From: Bacteroidota bacterium
Lineage (GTDB): Bacteria; Bacteroidota; Bacteroidia; Chitinophagales; Saprospiraceae
Direction: 5' to 3'
NCBI GenBank assembly: GCA_017857395.1
Contig: JAFMDF010000024.1
Location: 1-55,532 of the forward strand
Length of the DNA stretch: 55,532 nt
The notes under the pieces were generated by a model. It was given only the letters and a program-made list of their open reading frames with translations. It had not been told where the DNA came from and did not search any database. Of this stretch, positions 1-8,449 are shown piece after piece. A program made the translations under genes and the position numbers. Positions within the stretch are counted from its first letter, which is position 1; each line of letters starts with the position of its first letter.

Positions 1-1
1 A

Positions 2-3000
2 GGATTGGAAGTTAATGTAATCACGGATGGTGCGGATACCAATCCAGGCGATGGTATTTGCGATGATGGGGAATGCAATTGTTCTTTAAGGGCGGCAATG
101 GAAGAGGCCAATGCCTTAGCGGGATATGATACTATTACTTTTAATATTCCAGGTTCAGGTCCACATATTATTCAGCCATTCCATGATTTACCAACCATAA
201 CAGAAGGGGTTTTTATTGATGGATTTTCCCAATCAGGATCTAGTACAGCTACTATGGGAAGTGTAGCTAATTTGAAAATTGGAGTCAATGGAACAAATAT
301 GGCTGGTGTAAAAGGCATATTTCATACCATTGCCGATAATACCGTTATCAAAGGATTAGCCATTAATGGGCATACGGGTGCTCCTACTGCTGCAGGAATT
401 GCCTTGGAAAGTAATCATAATACCATTGCTGGAAATTTTATTGGCATCCATATAAATGGTACAACCCTTCTGCCTAATTCCACAGGAATAAGCATTATTG
501 GAGGTAATAATAATATGATAGGAGGGGTGTTGTTGGAGGATAGGAATATTATATCTGGAAATACTAAAAATGGTATTTATATAGAAAATAATGGGAGTAC
601 TGTTTCTGATAGTAACCTCCTGCAAAATAATTTTATAGGCACTAGTCCAACTGGTAAGGAAGACATGGGTAATGGAACAAATGGAGTGGACAATGGGCAA
701 GCGACTAATACTTCCATTTTATCAAATATAATAGCTGCTAATGGGAATGATGGAATTGAAATAGATGGAATAAATAGTGGGAATATGGCTTCTGGAATTA
801 TTATTCAAGGTAATAAAATCGGTACGGGCTACGGTGGAAGCGAAACATTAGGTAATGGATTTAGAGGAATATTTATAGAATATGCTAAGGAGAATTTAAT
901 TGGAGGTGTGGAGAATGGCGAAGCCAATGCCATTGCAAACAATATCGGTGCTGGAATTGAAATTATTAAGGAGGAAAGTAATCAAAATGTAATTTTGAAA
1001 AACCAAATTTATTATAATGGAGGCATTGGAATTGATTTGGCAAATGGTGCAAATGGAGATGGCGTGACTTTAAATGATGTAAACGATACCGATAATGGCG
1101 CTAATAATTATTTGAATTATCCCGAAACTGCTTCTTTTATCATAAATGGAGATTCCATTGAATATGATTTAGGAGTAGATGTTCCTTTAGGATTTTATCG
1201 AATAGAATTTTTTAATAATAATGCGCTCGACCCTAGTGGACATGGCGAAGGACATACCTTTGTTCATGCGGAAAAAATAACGCATAATGGTAATGGAATG
1301 AGTCAATACCTCGGTGTATTTAAACCAGAAGAAACGATTGTAGGGGGGCAACATATTAGTATGACCCTTACTAAATGTACTGACTCAAATTGTACTGATT
1401 TTGTAGAAACTTCTGAATTTAGCGGCTGGATTGAAGTGAATGATTGTATAAATTACACCGATGCAGGAGCAATTGGAGGAGCAGAGGAAAATTGTACGAG
1501 TTATGATCCAGGAATAATTTCTGGTATTATCTTACCTACGGGTGGAAATGGGGGAGTAATAGAATATATTTGGCAGAAAAGCCAAGATGATAGTACTTGG
1601 ACAACTATTTTCGGAGCAATATTTGAGGTTTATGATCCTCCTACGATTACGGAATCGACATGGTTTAGAAGAGGAGCCAAACGGTCAACCTGTAGTGAGT
1701 TTATCTATTCCAATACCGTTAAAAAAGAAGTCATTTATAATGTGACTAGTGCAGGTACTATTAGTGGAGAAGAGGTAAGTTGTGGAGGATTTGACCCAGG
1801 CGAAATTACTAGCGTAACACTTGGATTAGGTGGAGTGGATGGACTATTGCAGTATCAATGGCAAAAAAGTATCGATAATGGTCAAAATTGGGAAGATATA
1901 GAGGGCGAAAATGCCGTTAATTATAATCCCGATTATCTGTCTCAAACCACCTATTATAAAAGATCTGCTAGAAGGTATCCTTGTTTGACTTGGATTAACT
2001 CTAATATTATCGTTAAGACTGTAAAACAGATTCCACTAGCAGAGATTGAAGAATTTCCAGTTGGAGCTAATGGATTCGTATGTGAAGATAATATTTACGA
2101 TTTTAGGGCAAAAAATATAGGAATTGCGGTCCAATACACTTGGGATTTTGGGGATTATGCTAGTCTTTCAACAGCAACAGGCCCTGGTCCACATAAAGTT
2201 TCATTTCAGGTGCCTGATGAGACAGCGATCTCAACTATTACCATCCGTTTAACGACAAATTTAGATGGTTGCATACAGGAAGATACTAAAATATTAAAAA
2301 TTCGACCTAATCTATCCATCAGCAATATCATAGCAACCGATCCAACTAATTGTTTCTCTTTCAATGCGAATGGTAGCATAGATATTAATCCTTATAATCC
2401 AAGTAACTCCGATTTTCAGATTAGTATTAATGGTGGAGTTTCTTGGGGGAATGTCAACCAGCAATACTTTTCTGCCTTAAGAAATGATAATTATGATATT
2501 TGGATTCGTTATAATAATGGAGATTGTCCTATTAACCATGGAGTAGTTACCTTATCTGAACCGAGTTCCCCACTTGCTAAAATTTCAGAAAGTGCTACGG
2601 ATGTTTGCCTTGGCGAAACGATTACTTTTGTTGCGGCCGATTCAGCAATTTGGGAAAGATATAATTGGGATTTTGGCGAAGGTGCTTCTCCTCGAACTAA
2701 AACTGGAAAAGGACCACATACGATAAACTATACTTCACCGGGAGTAAAGAATGTACAACTCAATGTCACGCAATTCTTTTGTTCAGCAGTCGATAATAGT
2801 ACGGTGACCATCGTTGATAATTTCACGGATGGCGGAGAAATTAGTGGAAGCGAAATTGTATGTGATGCTGAAATTCCCAGCTTATTATCAAATATAGTCT
2901 TCCCTGCTGGAGGGAATTATGGAACGGTGGAATATCAATGGGAAACGCGTACATTGCTAAGTTCAGGAGTATGGTCTAATTGGGAAGAAATTAATAAAGC

Positions 3001-3517
3001 CATCACGTTTAACTATGCCCCTCCAATTATTGAAACGGCTACTGAATATAGAAGAAAGTCTCGACAAAAGCCTTGCAATTGGGTTTATTCTAATGTAGTT
3101 TCAAAAGGATTATCTACCAAACCTATTTTAAAGGACGATTTATTTCCAACAGCTTGTCCGGGATTTATTTATGCGGATAATGTAGCCGATAATGATGAAA
3201 ACTTAGTGAATCCTACTTTTTATATTCATTTGAATCCAGCGAATGGAACGCTTGATTTAGATCAAGACGGAGAGTTCATTTACAGGCCTAACTCGACTTT
3301 TTGTGGTTCTGATCAATTTGTGTATGTGGTTTGTAATCAAAATTCTGCCTGTTGTGATACGGCTACAGCCGTATTAGATTTATCAGATCTAAAAGCACCA
3401 GATTTATTAAATATTCCAGAAAATATCACTTTACATTGTGATGATGAAATTCCAAATCCTCCATTGGTTCAGGCTTGGGAGAACTGCCAATCGGTAACGA
3501 TAGGCTTAGAGGAATAA
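2..3517 (+). CDS. Giant secreted adhesin-like protein, N-terminal segment (CSLREA, beta-helix, Ig-like repeats, PKD); 5' end outside window
   Basis: The frame is already open at the left edge, so the true start and signal peptide are not visible; the first possible start here is TTG at 5. Residues about 20-40 carry a CSLREA-type motif (CNCSLRAAMEEANA), followed by a G/N-rich parallel beta-helix region (about 50-350). Three related repeats of about 90 residues follow (near 490, 590 and 950) with the pattern GxIxGxExxC...YxWQ...YRRxxRxxxC...SN. PKD-like segments (YTWDFGD, YNWDFGE) lie near 710 and 890. A cadherin-like segment and the first half of a HYR-type domain (NIPENITLHC) end the segment. 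Such architectures are typical of cell-surface or gliding/adhesion proteins of Bacteroidota. It ends at a TAA that splits the HYR domain; the same frame continues downstream, so this is probably one gene with the next entry. Confidence 0.85.
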   Translation, partial: GLEVNVITDGADTNPGDGICDDGECNCSLRAAMEEANALAGYDTITFNIPGSGPHIIQPFHDLPTITEGVFIDGFSQSGSSTATMGSVANLKIGVNGTNMAGVKGIFHTIADNTVIKGLAINGHTGAPTAAGIALESNHNTIAGNFIGIHINGTTLLPNSTGISIIGGNNNMIGGVLLEDRNIISGNTKNGIYIENNGSTVSDSNLLQNNFIGTSPTGKEDMGNGTNGVDNGQATNTSILSNIIAANGNDGIEIDGINSGNMASGIIIQGNKIGTGYGGSETLGNGFRGIFIEYAKENLIGGVENGEANAIANNIGAGIEIIKEESNQNVILKNQIYYNGGIGIDLANGANGDGVTLNDVNDTDNGANNYLNYPETASFIINGDSIEYDLGVDVPLGFYRIEFFNNNALDPSGHGEGHTFVHAEKITHNGNGMSQYLGVFKPEETIVGGQHISMTLTKCTDSNCTDFVETSEFSGWIEVNDCINYTDAGAIGGAEENCTSYDPGIISGIILPTGGNGGVIEYIWQKSQDDSTWTTIFGAIFEVYDPPTITESTWFRRGAKRSTCSEFIYSNTVKKEVIYNVTSAGTISGEEVSCGGFDPGEITSVTLGLGGVDGLLQYQWQKSIDNGQNWEDIEGENAVNYNPDYLSQTTYYKRSARRYPCLTWINSNIIVKTVKQIPLAEIEEFPVGANGFVCEDNIYDFRAKNIGIAVQYTWDFGDYASLSTATGPGPHKVSFQVPDETAISTITIRLTTNLDGCIQEDTKILKIRPNLSISNIIATDPTNCFSFNANGSIDINPYNPSNSDFQISINGGVSWGNVNQQYFSALRNDNYDIWIRYNNGDCPINHGVVTLSEPSSPLAKISESATDVCLGETITFVAADSAIWERYNWDFGEGASPRTKTGKGPHTINYTSPGVKNVQLNVTQFFCSAVDNSTVTIVDNFTDGGEISGSEIVCDAEIPSLLSNIVFPAGGNYGTVEYQWETRTLLSSGVWSNWEEINKAITFNYAPPIIETATEYRRKSRQKPCNWVYSNVVSKGLSTKPILKDDLFPTACPGFIYADNVADNDENLVNPTFYIHLNPANGTLDLDQDGEFIYRPNSTFCGSDQFVYVVCNQNSACCDTATAVLDLSDLKAPDLLNIPENITLHCDDEIPNPPLVQAWENCQSVTIGLEE
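3515..3517 (+). other. In-frame TAA interrupting the giant adhesin gene
   Basis: The frames before and after this stop are the same (both start positions equal 2 modulo 3). Only two codons separate it from the TTG at 3524. The protein on the left ends with ENCQSVTIGLEE and the one on the right begins with DSCAINNYILTRTWTGIDYCGN; together these make one normal HYR-type domain. A one-base change from CAA, GAA or AAA would explain it. It is either a real nonsense mutation, a sequencing or assembly error, or, less likely, a readthrough site. Confidence 0.85.
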
Positions 3518-3523
3518 TCGACA

Positions 3524-6500
3524 TTGGGTATTGACAGTTGTGCGATTAACAATTACATATTGACCAGAACTTGGACAGGAATTGATTATTGTGGAAATTA
3601 TGTATCTGACCAACAAACGTTGACTATTTTAGATGAAACTGCACCTGATATTTTTAGAATTTACACTTTACCCAATGGCAAGAAAGTAGTAGCAGGTGTT
3701 ATGGAAAATGTAACGCAATACTGGAAAACCATAAGATTCCCTATTCAATTTTCTTCACGCCCTGTTGTACTAACACAGGTGATTTCCAATAATGATTTTC
3801 AAGCAGTTACGCCTAAATTGAGAAATGTTTCTACCTCCCAATTTCAATTGCATTTACAGGAAGAAGAAATGGCAGATAATGTCCATGCAGAAGAAAAAGT
3901 TGCTTGGATTGCTATGGAAGAAGGCGTACAATCCGAGGACGTGATGATGGAAATTCAGAAAGCAATCATATCAAGTGCTTCTACGAAAGTAGATTTTCTT
4001 CAATCCTATACTCAAGCTCCTTTATTATTCGGAAATCTACAATCTTTTAATGAAAAAGATCCTGGCACTTTTAGACATGATAGCATAAGTACGGACGGCA
4101 TAACTGGATGGGTGCAAGAAGAAAAATCTCAAGATGATGAAGTCAGTCATGGTCTAGAAACAGCAGGTTTATTGGTTTATGGAGAACCTGGTGATATTAA
4201 AAATAATAATGGAGAAGTATTCGGAGAAGTAGGTAAGGTTGTTTTGAATAATAGTTTAAAAACAATTGACCTTAAACATAGGTATCATAATCCCGTCGTG
4301 ATTTTAGGCAATCTAAGTAATGGCGATCCCGCACCAGCAACCGTTCGAGTGGTTCAAGTTAACCAAAATAGTTTCCAAGTATTTATTCAAGAATGGAACT
4401 ATTTAGACGGGGTACATGGGTCGGAAGCAATTGGCTATATGGTCGTAGAAGGCAGTATTCCTTTTGATAGGGTAGTGGATTGTGGAAATATACCAGAAGC
4501 GCTTGATATAGGAACGGAGATTATTGCGGTAGATAACTGTGATAATACTGTTTTTGTCAGCCTTGTAGAAGACCTAGGGAGTTTTGATTGTATGACGGAT
4601 ACCATAATGACTAGAGTTTGGTCTTCTATCGATGAATGCGGTAATTTCACTTCCTTTACACAGCAACTGACTTTATTGGATACGGTCGCTCCTGATTTTA
4701 CAGTACCTAGCAATCTTTCTATCCTTTGTTCTGAAGATATTAATGATGTATCTCTGACTGGAAATGTCACGGATGAAACGGATAATTGTTCTTCAAATAT
4801 AGCAGCTACCTATAAAGATGATTTAACTTTTCAGGATGGTTGTAGTGGTTATATCCTTAGAAATTGGCATTTAATAGATAACTGTGGTAATGTAACCACT
4901 AAGATTCAAACCATTTATTTATATAAATTTCAAAGTGGAGATAGAGATTATGCACCTGATGCAATTGACTTAGATGACGATAATGATGGAATTCCTGATG
5001 TGGTAGAAACCACTAATGACACCGATGGAGACGGCATTCCAAATCATTTGGATTTAGATAGTGATAATGATGGAATTCCTGACTTAATCGAAATTGGAGG
5101 AATAGATGCCAATGGGGATGGACAAGTAGATGACATAGGGGAAACAGACTGGGATAAAGACCAAGATGGATTTGCTGATGGATATGATACCAATGATCTT
5201 GATGCAAGTGAGTTCGCTTCCATACAAAGGGATTATACCGATGAAACGTGGGATCAAGACCAAGATGGTATTCCAAATTACCAAGATTTGGATAGTGATA
5301 ATGATGGTATACCCGATTTAATAGAGGCTGGAGGAGTGGATGTAAATGGAGATGGCAAGTACGACTATCCCAATCCAGCAGATCCAACTTCCTTATTAGA
5401 TGGCGATGGCGATGGTTTTGTAGATGAATATGATCCAGATGATGACGGACTGTTAATTGTAGAGGATGCGTTTAATCCCTTACTTTTAGCGAGAGAAGGT
5501 AGTATTTTAAGTGGGGATCCAAGTGCTAATCCTGATTTGGATGAAGATGGTATTGCCAATTATCTAGACTTAGATAGTGATAATGATGGTATACCCGATT
5601 TAATTGAAATTGGAGGAGTAGATACCGACGGAAATGGGGTCATTGACGCCGACGAATTTACAGATGTAGATAATGATGGATTTAACGATGAATATGCCCA
5701 AAATCCTTTAATCCTTACGGAAGATGATGGGCTTAAGGATGATGGTCGCCCAGAGGATATAGATGGGGATGGGACTCCTTATATAAATGCGGATGAAGAC
5801 AAAGATGGGCTTATGAATAGCTTGGATATTGATGCGGATGATGATGGCATTTTTGATATTCTAGAAACAGGAAACAGGAAATTAGACAAAGATAAAAATG
5901 GGCTTTTGGATGACATTTTAGATGAAAATAAGGATGGATTAGATGATAAAATTAGTCAAGGCCGTGGGATTACAACCGAAGCAGATGGTAGCTTAGACGA
6001 TGGAAAACCAGAAGATAGTAATGATGCCAACAAGAGTGCCTATAATAGTTCGGTTTTGGATGGGACTTTTGGTTCAACTAATACAGAACCTGATGTTGAT
6101 GATGATGGAGATGGTGTACTTAATTTTCTTGATGTAGATAGTGATGGTGATGGAATTTTTGATAAATTCGAAGATAAAAATTTTAATGGTTTTCCTGATA
6201 CTTACGAAACGGATTATTTGAATCCAGATTCAGATGGAGATAATATACCTGATGGAGTAGAGGATGCGAATCAAAATGGAATTACGGAAATTACAGAAAC
6301 GAATCCGCTAAATCGGGATTCAGATGGAGATACTTATGAGGATGGAGTGGAAGATATTAATTATGATGGAGTTTTAGATTTAGGAGAATCCAACCCAATT
6401 GATCCATGTGAACCTGTTTTTGGGTCAAGATGTTTTGGCATATCTTTGAATATTCGAATAAAATTGCAGGGCGCACTAATTGACGGAGATGAAAATGGCT

Positions 6501-8164
6501 TGATGCGGGATGATTTAAGAACGAAAGGGTTTATTCCTTTTCAAGAACCCTATTCAGACATTCCACACTTACATCAAGTAGGAGAAGGAGGGAATGAGCG
6601 TATTGACTCCGACATTTTAGCGATTACAGGAAATAATGCAATGGTGGATTGGGTATTAATAGAGATACGATCTGATATCCAAAAAGATAGCATTATTGCT
6701 ACACGGTCGGGAATTTTGCAAAGAGATGGGGATGTAGTTGATTTAGATGGAGGGGCTTTAAAATTTTTCCAGACGCCTAGTGGAAACTATCATGTAGCAG
6801 TCAGACATAGAAATCATTTAGGAATTATTACTCGTAATAGTTATTTTTTATCTCCAAGTCCTACCCTTATTGACTTTATTGACGATGCGACACTAGTCTA
6901 TGGAAATTTTGCGATAAATAATCGTTTAGGAGAAAGAGCCATGTGGTCTGGCGATATGAATGGAGATAGGAAGGTCGTTTTTCAGGGACCAGGTAATGAT
7001 ATCTTCGATTTGTTTTTGGATATTATTGTAGAAGAAGATAATAATCAATCTCTTGATAATTTTATAGCTACTGGTTATTTAAATACAGATTTAGACCTTG
7101 ATGGACGATCTATTTTTCAAGGGCCTAATAATGATAAAAGTAAATTGGCTTTTAATGTTACTTTGGCAACACCTGCAAACGATAATCTTTATGTAAATTT
7201 TATAGTAGATGAAGAATTACCAGAATTAACAAATAAAACGAGTACGAATCCGTGTTTCTTTGGTAATCGAGATGCAACCTGCGATTTTGATAACGATGGA
7301 ATAATCAATAGCATTGACCAAGATGATGATAATGATGGCGTAAAAGACGTCAATGATGTTCATCCTTTTAATAAATCTAGTGATAGTGATGGCGATGGTT
7401 TGACTGATGATTTTGAAACTAGAGGAGATGGAAGGTATGATATTGGTATAGATACTAATCCACTTGCAGAAGATACGGATAATGATTTACTTCCTGATGG
7501 AATGGAAGATGCTAATTTGAATCGACAGGTAGATCAGGGAGAAACGGACCCCTTAAATCCAGATACAGACGGCGACGGATTCAATGATGGACAGGAAGAT
7601 AATAACCAAGATGGAGAATTGGTTCAGGGAGAAAGTAACCCCGTTGATCGTTGTGATCCTAATAAAGTACATCCAACTTGCGATTTTGATGGGGATGGTT
7701 ATATCAATTATATTGATTTAGATGACGATGATGATGGGGTAGTTGATATTTATGACGTGAATCCTTTCAATGTTAATAGTGATAGTGATGGAGATGGATA
7801 TTCCGATCACCTAGAAAATGGAAAGGATGGTGTTTTTCATCCTATGACGGATAGCAATCCTTTAGATGCCTGTGATCCTGATCCCTATTCAGGTGATTGT
7901 ATTGGTATTGATACCGATGGAGATGGGTATTATAGCAATTTTCCTTTAAACCATAATGCTCATGATCCAAATGATAGGGTTGGCTGTATTCCAAATCCAC
8001 AAAGTGAAGCTTGTAGTTGCCCAGATTTGGATGGAGATGGCTTCATTACTATTTGCCATACCTCTCCTTATAATCCAAATATTGTAGAATCTATTGTGAT
8101 TCCAGTTAGCCAATGGGAGTTACATGCTGCCCATGGTGATACTTGTGGATCTTGTGGTAACTGA
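3524..8164 (+). CDS. Giant secreted adhesin-like protein, C-terminal segment (lectin-like repeats, HYR, thrombospondin-3 calcium repeats)
   Basis: This is the in-frame continuation of the previous segment; the start given (TTG) is only the first start-like codon after the TAA, and no signal peptide follows it. Residues about 55-150 and 215-310 are two related modules with H-type-lectin-like character (YWKTIRFP..., VQEWNYLDGVHGSE). A HYR-type part follows (315-470). About 480-970 and 1245-1460 are dense DxDxDG thrombospondin type 3 repeats, expected to bind calcium. Between them (about 970-1220) is a module with RDGDVVDLDG and VAVRHRNHLGIIT, a combination familiar from Saprospiria surface proteins, followed by dockerin-like GDMNGDRKV. 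The C-terminus (TICHTSPYNPN...WELHAAHGD) is a known end module in this phylum. I see no standard type A T9SS sorting domain. Confidence 0.85.
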   Translation: MGIDSCAINNYILTRTWTGIDYCGNYVSDQQTLTILDETAPDIFRIYTLPNGKKVVAGVMENVTQYWKTIRFPIQFSSRPVVLTQVISNNDFQAVTPKLRNVSTSQFQLHLQEEEMADNVHAEEKVAWIAMEEGVQSEDVMMEIQKAIISSASTKVDFLQSYTQAPLLFGNLQSFNEKDPGTFRHDSISTDGITGWVQEEKSQDDEVSHGLETAGLLVYGEPGDIKNNNGEVFGEVGKVVLNNSLKTIDLKHRYHNPVVILGNLSNGDPAPATVRVVQVNQNSFQVFIQEWNYLDGVHGSEAIGYMVVEGSIPFDRVVDCGNIPEALDIGTEIIAVDNCDNTVFVSLVEDLGSFDCMTDTIMTRVWSSIDECGNFTSFTQQLTLLDTVAPDFTVPSNLSILCSEDINDVSLTGNVTDETDNCSSNIAATYKDDLTFQDGCSGYILRNWHLIDNCGNVTTKIQTIYLYKFQSGDRDYAPDAIDLDDDNDGIPDVVETTNDTDGDGIPNHLDLDSDNDGIPDLIEIGGIDANGDGQVDDIGETDWDKDQDGFADGYDTNDLDASEFASIQRDYTDETWDQDQDGIPNYQDLDSDNDGIPDLIEAGGVDVNGDGKYDYPNPADPTSLLDGDGDGFVDEYDPDDDGLLIVEDAFNPLLLAREGSILSGDPSANPDLDEDGIANYLDLDSDNDGIPDLIEIGGVDTDGNGVIDADEFTDVDNDGFNDEYAQNPLILTEDDGLKDDGRPEDIDGDGTPYINADEDKDGLMNSLDIDADDDGIFDILETGNRKLDKDKNGLLDDILDENKDGLDDKISQGRGITTEADGSLDDGKPEDSNDANKSAYNSSVLDGTFGSTNTEPDVDDDGDGVLNFLDVDSDGDGIFDKFEDKNFNGFPDTYETDYLNPDSDGDNIPDGVEDANQNGITEITETNPLNRDSDGDTYEDGVEDINYDGVLDLGESNPIDPCEPVFGSRCFGISLNIRIKLQGALIDGDENGLMRDDLRTKGFIPFQEPYSDIPHLHQVGEGGNERIDSDILAITGNNAMVDWVLIEIRSDIQKDSIIATRSGILQRDGDVVDLDGGALKFFQTPSGNYHVAVRHRNHLGIITRNSYFLSPSPTLIDFIDDATLVYGNFAINNRLGERAMWSGDMNGDRKVVFQGPGNDIFDLFLDIIVEEDNNQSLDNFIATGYLNTDLDLDGRSIFQGPNNDKSKLAFNVTLATPANDNLYVNFIVDEELPELTNKTSTNPCFFGNRDATCDFDNDGIINSIDQDDDNDGVKDVNDVHPFNKSSDSDGDGLTDDFETRGDGRYDIGIDTNPLAEDTDNDLLPDGMEDANLNRQVDQGETDPLNPDTDGDGFNDGQEDNNQDGELVQGESNPVDRCDPNKVHPTCDFDGDGYINYIDLDDDDDGVVDIYDVNPFNVNSDSDGDGYSDHLENGKDGVFHPMTDSNPLDACDPDPYSGDCIGIDTDGDGYYSNFPLNHNAHDPNDRVGCIPNPQSEACSCPDLDGDGFITICHTSPYNPNIVESIVIPVSQWELHAAHGDTCGSCGN

Positions 8165-8187
8165 TTTTAAGAAAAAGACAATATAAT

Positions 8188-8315
8188 TTGTGTCAACCGT
8201 TTTCAGGACAATATAGCTGTATTGTTTTCCAGTTTTTGGGTTGACCGTCCCATTACATTTCTTGTTGATTTTCATAACTTTACGCTAGGTTGTGTCAACC
8301 GTTTTCAGGACAATA
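8188..8315. repeat. Pair of 26-bp direct repeats with a diverged inverted copy between
   Basis: The same 26 bases, beginning TTGTGTCAACCGTTTTC, occur at 8188-8213 and 8290-8315. Between them, about 8220-8246, lies a diverged copy in the opposite direction (GGGTTGACC at its right end). No gene fits in 8165-8449, apart from the stop of fdhA at 8450. The arrangement looks like leftover ends of one or more insertion sequences, but no transposase fragment was recognised, so the origin is an inference. Confidence 0.5.
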
Positions 8316-8449
8316 CAATTTTTCTCATAACTTTCGTTATGTTAAGTAATATGTACACGTATTGTGCTGTCTTCTTTTTTTCCTGATTTTCTCTAAAAAA
8401 TAATACGCTTTTTATGTATTGTCAGAGATAAGATAAGGTTTAAAGTGGG

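Noticed and set aside
3500-3540. Frameshift between the two halves of the giant adhesin
   Set aside because: Both halves are in the same frame; only a single stop codon separates them.
5013-5559. Long minus-strand frames opposite the D-rich calcium repeats
   Set aside because: They are mirror frames produced by the repetitive GAT/GGA codons of the thrombospondin-3 repeats; their translations are low-complexity His/Leu-rich and have no family features.
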